From: Pachypanchax playfairii
Taxonomy: Eukaryota > Chordata > Actinopteri > Cyprinodontiformes > Aplocheilidae
Direction: 5' to 3'
Assembly: GCA_006937955.1 (NCBI GenBank)
Contig: SSNP01000010.1
Span: forward strand, 3,894,763 to 3,958,762
DNA length: 64,000 nt
A program made the position numbers and the translations under genes. Below, one piece after another: positions 57,962 through 64,000 of the stretch. The notes under the pieces were generated by a model. That model was not told the DNA's origin, searched no databases, and saw nothing but the letters and a program-made list of their open reading frames with translations. Each line of letters begins with the position of its first letter. Positions within the stretch are counted from its first letter, which is position 1.

Positions 57962-58910
57962 TGTCAGGTCATCACCCTGGAGCCAGACCCAGGGGAAGGG
58001 CTCATTAATGAGTACCTGGTCACTGGGTCTTTACCCATCGGGGCTGGCCATGCACAGCCTGAATGAGCTGCATGGGACCAACCCCCTGTGGACTCACCAT
58101 CTTCAGGGAATGGAGCTTTTTGTACTGGACATGAAAAGTAAGTTATTTGTGGGGAAAACGTCTGAGCTTGTGCAAGAGATTGAGATATGTAGACTAGATA
58201 TAGCTGGTAGAGCAGTGTAGAACCAGGAAAGGGACTGAACTCCATTTCACTCTGGAGTTGCCCTGGCTGAGAAATGGCAAGCAGGGTTTGGGTTTTCATG
58301 CATCTCCCCCTCCAAATCTGAGACTATGGGTTGGGAATGATTGTGGGCCTCAGGTGGAGGAGTTCAATTATATTGGAGTCATGTTCACAAGTGAGGGTAG
58401 AATGTGGTGGGAGATTGATAGGCAGATTGGGGCAGTATCTGCATTGATAAAGATGCTGTTCTGTCATAGTGAAGATGAAATTTAATCAAAAGACAAAGCT
58501 GTCAGTCTACATTCCAACCCTCACCTGTGGTCTGTGGGTAATGAATGAAAGAAATAGTTTAAAAATACAAGCAGCTTAAATTAGCTTCCTGTGCATAGTG
58601 GCCGGACTCACTCTTAGGAATACAGTGAAGAGCTTAGAGTGACGTTGCTGCTCCTCAGCATTAAAAGAAGCCAGTTGGGGTGGTTTAGGCATGTGGTAAG
58701 GAAGCTCTCTGTTCCAGACATGTTCTACTGGAATTAGACCTCAAGAAACATCAAATACTTGCTATAGAGATTATATTTCACACCTGGTCATGGAACACCT
58801 TGAAGTCCCTCTGGATGAACCAGTCGCTGGTGAGAAGGAAGTCTGGGCATCTCTGCTTAGGCTGTTTCCCCATGAACTGATCCTGGATAAGCAGTAGCAG
58901 ATGCATGGAT
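57962..58910 (+). mobile_element. internally deleted non-LTR (LINE) retrotransposon
   Basis: The first part (about 57,962-58,290) matches the 5' region and endonuclease start of a teleost endonuclease/reverse-transcriptase LINE: CCTGGAGCCAGACCCAGGGG, then TAGACTAGATATAGCTGG and CTCCATTTCACTCTGGAGTT. From about 58,305 it jumps to the 3' end of the same frame: EEFNYIGVMFTSEGR, then ACATTCCAACCCTCACCTGT, AGAAGCCAGTTGGGGTGG and GAAGTCTGGGCATCTCTGCT. Most of the endonuclease and the reverse-transcriptase core are missing, and the remainder is frameshifted and dead. The copy ends near GATAAGCAGTAGCAGATGC. Clade not assigned. Confidence 0.85.
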
Positions 58911-61390
58911 AATCAGTTATTGTCAAAAAGAGGGTCATCAGACAACCTATTCTATATATTTGCTGTAAAAGCAGAAACCATCTGACAAAATATCAAATCC
59001 TAATTATTTGAGGCAAATCTGAATTATACAGTTTGTACTTCTGTCATTCAATTTTAGTCTTATCAGTTTCTGGAGGCAATGAATAAAATGTTTATCATGT
59101 CAGTAAGAATTTTGCAAAACAAATAAATTTTTAACAAACACAATTCAGTCATTGCACATTACTGTTTAATAGTTAAAGCTCTGAAGAAGAATCAGATTTT
59201 CTAGATTTATATGAAACTGAAGATAAAACGAATATTTTCCTGACAAAAAATAAAAATGTACTTCAGATAATTGTTTCAATGTGTTTACTCATTTTGTTGC
59301 ACATAGTTCTTACTCCACTGTTCTGTTCAAGTATTCAGTTTTCCTCATTTGTTTACGTTTACTAGAGCATTTGAAGAACAGATGTAGATGGAGACACAAT
59401 GTCACTGATCTGAAAACAGTGAGCTGAACTTTGATTTCTTATAATCTAGATAAACCATAGTGATAAAAGCTGATTTAAACATAACCTGTTAAATGAAATA
59501 TTAAATAATCAAGTTTGTAATTACAGACATTCAGCTCTTGCTTCTGGTAAAAGATGTTTGATCTTCTGCTGTTTATAGTTGGACCAGTTTCAACCTGCAA
59601 ACCTCGAATCTTTGGAGAGAAAGTAATGACATGGCAGAGATGTATTCATTCTAAAAGAAACTTTTTGATTCATTGTTTGTTTATATAAAAAAAAAATGAA
59701 GTTCAGCTAATTTTCACTTCATCATTACTGATCTAAAAAAGTAAAAAGCATGATGTGAAACTTTTTAAAATGTTGGGGCTTTGAAAAAAGGATAACACGG
59801 TCTAGATTGTTTTTGTGGTTGCCCAGATGTGTGGCAGCTGCTTGTTTCAGCTTGCAGCATGAGGGTCACATGCAGCCTGCTAGTTTATGCAGAAAGTTTG
59901 ATTCTATAAGTTCTTGTTTGCCAAAATTTGCTCTGCTGACTGTCACTCTGATTTCAATTGAAATCTGTCTGTGGCTTACCACAAACTTTCCATCCATCTA
60001 CCATATAAACACACTGCAGAAACAGAACAGAACATTTCTTTTAATCTTAAATTCTAGGGATCTTGGGTTCAGACAACATGATGGCCTTAACTTTAAAGAG
60101 ACTGAATTGTAATCTGAAAAGTCACGGGACGTTGTGGTAGGTCAAAATATGTGCCCACTTCCTCATCTAGATTTAAAAAAAAAAATTGAATTTAGGATTA
60201 TATAAATATGCAATAATTTCTGTCATTTGTTGAATAACTGGAAGCTCATCCGACTCATTACCTCAGCAAAAAGCATATTGTAAAGATTTGTCACCTAAAA
60301 TTGACTTGAAATCATATATATTAAAATGAAAAAGAAAAGTTGTTGCATCCCTTTAACGGATTTTTATTTACCTTCCCAAAATATATTTATCTTGTTTGCA
60401 GTACTAAATTTATCCAGTTTTCCCAAGAACAAAATCCCTGGAATAAACAAGCTATGCAGCTGTAATGGAAATCTCTACTGACCCCATTTTGATTGCGAAA
60501 TAGTAACAGATGAGCAAATGAAAATACTGGAAGTACGTAACATTTATTTTGATGATGGATTAGAAAATCTGCTGGAATCTGTTCCGTCTATTACATGTTA
60601 TCTTTGGGTTTTCAAGACTTGTTAGTAATTTTAAAATATGTATGTATTAAAGAGGTCACCTGAAACGGACATTATAGTGAGGTGTGATAGTGATCAAAAG
60701 TGAGTGTTCTGTCCTGATACCACTTACTGCATCTGTGGAGGTTAAATGGAATTCAGACCCAGGATTAGTCTTTATTAACAGGAGCTTGAGCAGCAGGTTA
60801 AAGCAATCTCAGAAATATTGCACTTCACAAAACCAAGTTTAGTTTGACCTTGATGAGGCAGGTATTAAAATTAATTTACATTCAATTTGAATCCGTTTAT
60901 TCCAGCTTCTGAAAGCCTTCAGCAGTAAAGCCTTCTCTATAAATTCTTGTATGAGTCAAACTGTGAAACTGTCTGTGTAATAATTTAAGTCAAAATGAAG
61001 AGATTGGGCTTCGTGTCCTTTTAAAATATTTATTTAATTTCTGTCCTGTGTATTACCTACATTCATGTTTAATAATAATGCATAAAATGTCACTAGAATG
61101 AAGCACAGATACTGCAATTTATTCTCTATTTATTGCAACTGATATATGAGAGTAAACATTTATACAATCATTTTAGCATAACCTTTTTGAAGGATTATTA
61201 TCTTGGATTATTATCTTGCTGTGTAGCAACTAAGAGGAGCTTGACAGCTTTGCAGCTGAACACAGAAGTTAAGATTAAGATTTTCACACACCACAGAGTC
61301 CTCATGAGGTTTGGTACAGATTCAGAACCCACCCTGCTTTTGATTTGTATCAATTTCTAACACGTTGTCACTGCTTCACATGTATGTGAA
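58910..61390. other. AT-rich spacer with one small candidate block
   Basis: 60,700-60,930 is more complex (GATCAAAAGTGAGTG, CAGGATTAGTC). No gene supported; the frame at 59,807-60,112 has no likeness. Confidence 0.25.
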
Positions 61391-61399
61391 GCATTTCAT

Positions 61400-61720
61400 A
61401 ACCACAAACTCAATATTTCGTAACACAGCTGGATTCGAAGGTTGCTGACATTTCCGGAAATCCAGTAAGAGCAGGCGATACTGGGAGGATTAGTGAAAAT
61501 CAAAATCAAGAGCATTCAATTCTGCTTAGATTAAGGCTCCTCTGTTCAATAACTCAAGCTGCAGTCTACTCGCCACGCTGAGGGTTTCATAGGAGGTCTG
61601 TCGTGTATTGTTGCCAGAGAGCTTTGAGAACACTGCCTCGCAACGATTAAAAAGAAGTGAGAGGAAAAGGAAAACAAGAAGTTGGGATGTGGATCAAGGA
61701 CTGCTGCACACCTACAACAC
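61400..61720. other. candidate conserved non-coding block
   Basis: GC-moderate complex sequence in AT-rich surroundings with GGCGATACTGGGAGGATTAG and CTGCTTAGATTAAGGC. Plus frames starting here run into T-rich DNA and are unconvincing. Confidence 0.3.
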
Positions 61721-62169
61721 TGCAAAAATCTTTAAGAGAAAAAAGACGTTTGAGAGATTTTTTTGTTTTGTTTTTCTGCATGCCTTACATCTTTTCTTAT
61801 TTTTGTACAAGTATCACCTCCGATTCAGTTTTCAGTGTTCGTATAACTCTGAAGAGATGTTCAGGAATCAGAATGCTGCAAGTTTCTTCTTCTTGGTTTT
61901 ATTTTGTTACATTGAAAACATGTTGCCACGCAGGAAAAAAAAAGAAGCAAAATAATACAGCGCACTAACACTGTTGGCTTTGATACTGTGGTTAATACAA
62001 TTTGATTCATTATACACTGTAAGGCCTTATTTATTCTTCCTTGAAGACTTCAACAAGCATGCATAAGTAATGAATGTCACTGTTGGAACCTTTTCCTCTG
62101 CTGGGATTCCAACACTTTTTTGATGTCAGCAGCACCACATTCCTTTAGATCTTCTTGTCCTTGACGCAT

Positions 62170-62610
62170 CTCTGTAATTACTGACTTGCTTTCTGGCTTC
62201 CATTCCTCACTTGTTTCCTCATTTATGCTGGCTCTGCTATATTACGGTGTTGCCAAAAATTATGACGATCATCACACATAAATGACGTGAGATTAACTTG
62301 GTCACCACGCTGCATTTCTGGGCTTTCAAACACAAGTCTCCTAATTGGAGGGGCACATATCCATCTGGTCCAGATTAGATTTGGAAGTAAACTGTGACTT
62401 ATGTCAGCGTTTTCATGCCAGTCACATTTAGGAGGTAGAAATGTTGCCATTTTTTGGAGGGAAATAAAAAAATTAACTGGGAAATGTTCCCTTGTGGGTC
62501 GTAAACGCAGCACATGTGCCATGCCACCATGCTAACGGGGTTACAGTGGCGTGAGAGCAGGGGCTGCTGGCCAGCCCTCCAGCACAGCTGAAATATCAAG
62601 AAGCAGAGCC
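62170..62610. other. candidate conserved non-coding block
   Basis: Complex sequence with CACATAAATGACGTGAG near 62,274, TCCTAATTGGAGG (62,339-62,351, a 5-bp-arm inverted repeat) and CAGATTAGATTTGG. Minus frames have no likeness. Confidence 0.35.
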
Positions 62611-62829
62611 AAGATCTGTAACGCTACACCCATGCTTCTCACTCTGTATTTCTCTTCACCTTTTCAACTCTCCTACTCACCCCAGTTTATTTTCTTCATC
62701 TAAAACCTTATAATACTCCTTGTCTTTGTCATCTAGTCATAGTCCATTTCCTTACTCATCATTCTGGCCTCCTCCCATCAAAATTCCTCCCACATGTTTT
62801 ACTTCTAGTAAGTCGAGGTTAAGGCTTCA

Positions 62830-63120
62830 TTTGAATATTTTTAATCTATATAACCTTTTACTGGGGTGTGGCATCATTTTACAGTTGCTCAGCTGTGGCG
62901 GTGTTATGGGACCATCTGCTCAAGGCTCATTAAGATAGCCATAAGCTAATGTGGAGAAAGAAAGTATTTGGAAATGAAGGTACGGGGGCTATAAGAGAGA
63001 GAGAGGCTGTTTATTCATCCCAGCTCCTCTTCTGTTGTACAATTGCAATTACTCAGAGTTGGGAAAGGTTCCAGGGAGAGAAGAAGTAGTGGTGGGAGGA
63101 GGGTGCAAAAATCTCAGTTG
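62830..63120. other. candidate conserved non-coding block
   Basis: Contains CTCATTAAGATAGCC, GCTATAAGAGAGAGAGAGGC (a short GA run at about 62,995-63,006) and ACAATTGCAATTACTC. 63,120-63,830 is AT-rich with nothing seen. Confidence 0.3.
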
Positions 63121-63831
63121 CGTTCAGCCCCATAAGTTGTACACTCACTTATGCTTGTATGTTTAGGTGTTATGTTGCTCTGATATAACACACATTACAT
63201 CTGTTTGTGCTTGGAAGAATTATTTAGGCACAAAATGTGTATTTTTTGCAGTTATGCGCTGCTTTATCTCTTTCATATTTATATTTAAGCCATCTTTAAA
63301 TTTTTGCTTGGTTTTATATCCTATAAAAATGTAAGCTATAAAAGCTGCTTCCTTTAGTTGGTTCTGTTCCATGGCCTGAGCTGACCCTGTCCACTATTAA
63401 ATACATAAACACAGACATGACTCCAAATTAATAAATATCCAGCGTGCAAAGGGATGTAACTATTAGAAAATAATTCTTCTTCTACTCTACAGGTACAGAT
63501 GCATGGATGATGTTTACAGTAAAAACTTTAACACCGTTTTGAATTTCACATGAGTTTTACTACTGAGAGTATCCAGTAGAGCAGAATGAGGCTGCTGTAA
63601 AAACCAAAAGCAGAGTTAAACAGAAACAAATGAGATTTTTGAGAGTTTTCATCCTGGTGATATCTACAAATCTTTTCATTGGTGAGATATGGGAGACTGT
63701 AATCATAAGAAAATGTGTTTGTCACCAAGACGAGTTGTTTCCAACCATTTTAGGAGATTTAATCATGGCATTTCCTAAATATGCCAGCAGCCTTGATAAA
63801 CTAAGGCAGATAGACTGTTCGTACTGAAAGT

Positions 63832-64000
63832 GGCAGTGGTGCAGAAGGTGGAGGAAGTTGTCCAGCGATCAGAAGGTTGACACTTGTAACCCTGCTCCAC
63901 TCCACTAGTCACTCTGCTGTTGTGTCCTTGGGCAACACATTTCACCCACCTTGCTTATGTTGGTTACAGAGGTTGATGGTGCAAAATGGAAGCCTTTCCT
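63832..64000 (+). mobile_element. teleost interspersed repeat (TGTCCTTGGGCAA family), cut by the window edge
   Basis: GATCAGAAGGTTGACAC, TGTTGTGTCCTTGGGCAACA and ATTTCACCCACCTTGC occur in the order of the family whose reverse copy is at 10,380-10,575. Continues beyond the window. Confidence 0.65.

Noticed and set aside
58258..58485. Functional reverse-transcriptase fragment
   Set aside because: Likeness to the LINE frame is real, but the catalytic core is missing and the copy is frameshifted.
1..64000. CRISPR arrays, bacterial operons, phage or other prokaryotic systems
   Set aside because: Composition, microsatellites, vertebrate microRNA and LINE relics show a vertebrate nuclear region; no regularly spaced direct repeats were seen.

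Overview
The window looks like vertebrate, almost certainly teleost, nuclear DNA. It is AT-rich and rich in microsatellites. It has no prokaryote-style gene packing and carries interspersed repeats of teleost type: an endonuclease/reverse-transcriptase LINE remnant, a GGGGACC/GGTCCCC repeat with CTAACC-rich interior, and repeats containing TGTCCTTGGGCAA. Position 1 is a HindIII site, so the left edge may be a clone end. I see no convincing multi-exon protein gene. The open frames present are mostly chance frames in non-coding DNA.

The one unambiguous gene is a microRNA, mir-9, on the minus strand at about 29,119-29,207. Both mature arms match the human mature sequences, as I remember them, at every base. 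The precursor stem and 16-nt loop look most like the human MIR9-1 paralogue. A compact promoter-like array (two CCAAT boxes, GC box, CRE-like site, TATA-like box) lies about 270-400 bp upstream. A second candidate start lies near 33.6-33.8 kb, where a GC-rich exon ends in a good minus-strand 5' splice site. Between the two are a dense CRE/CCAAT/homeodomain block (31.26-31.57 kb) and six CACGTG E-boxes in 1.1 kb (32.04-33.16 kb). I read this as the transcription unit and regulatory domain of a neural pri-mir-9.

Layout. 1-10 kb: AT-rich spacer with several GC-richer, complex blocks that look like candidate conserved non-coding elements, including a perfect DR1 nuclear-receptor site. 10.4-10.9 kb: one interspersed repeat and an (AAAT)9. 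11-37 kb: no recognisable transposon, only simple repeats and candidate enhancer blocks (paired GATA, SOX, FOX and triple POU-octamer motifs), centred on mir-9. 37-47 kb: repeats become common. 48.9-49.3 kb: a CCAAT-rich promoter-like region and a possible plus-strand first exon (ATG at 49,283, GTAAGT donor). 50-64 kb: candidate elements mixed with DNA-transposon relics, a gutted LINE and a repeat cut by the right edge.

Conservation calls are inferred from base composition and motif content only; no alignment was possible.
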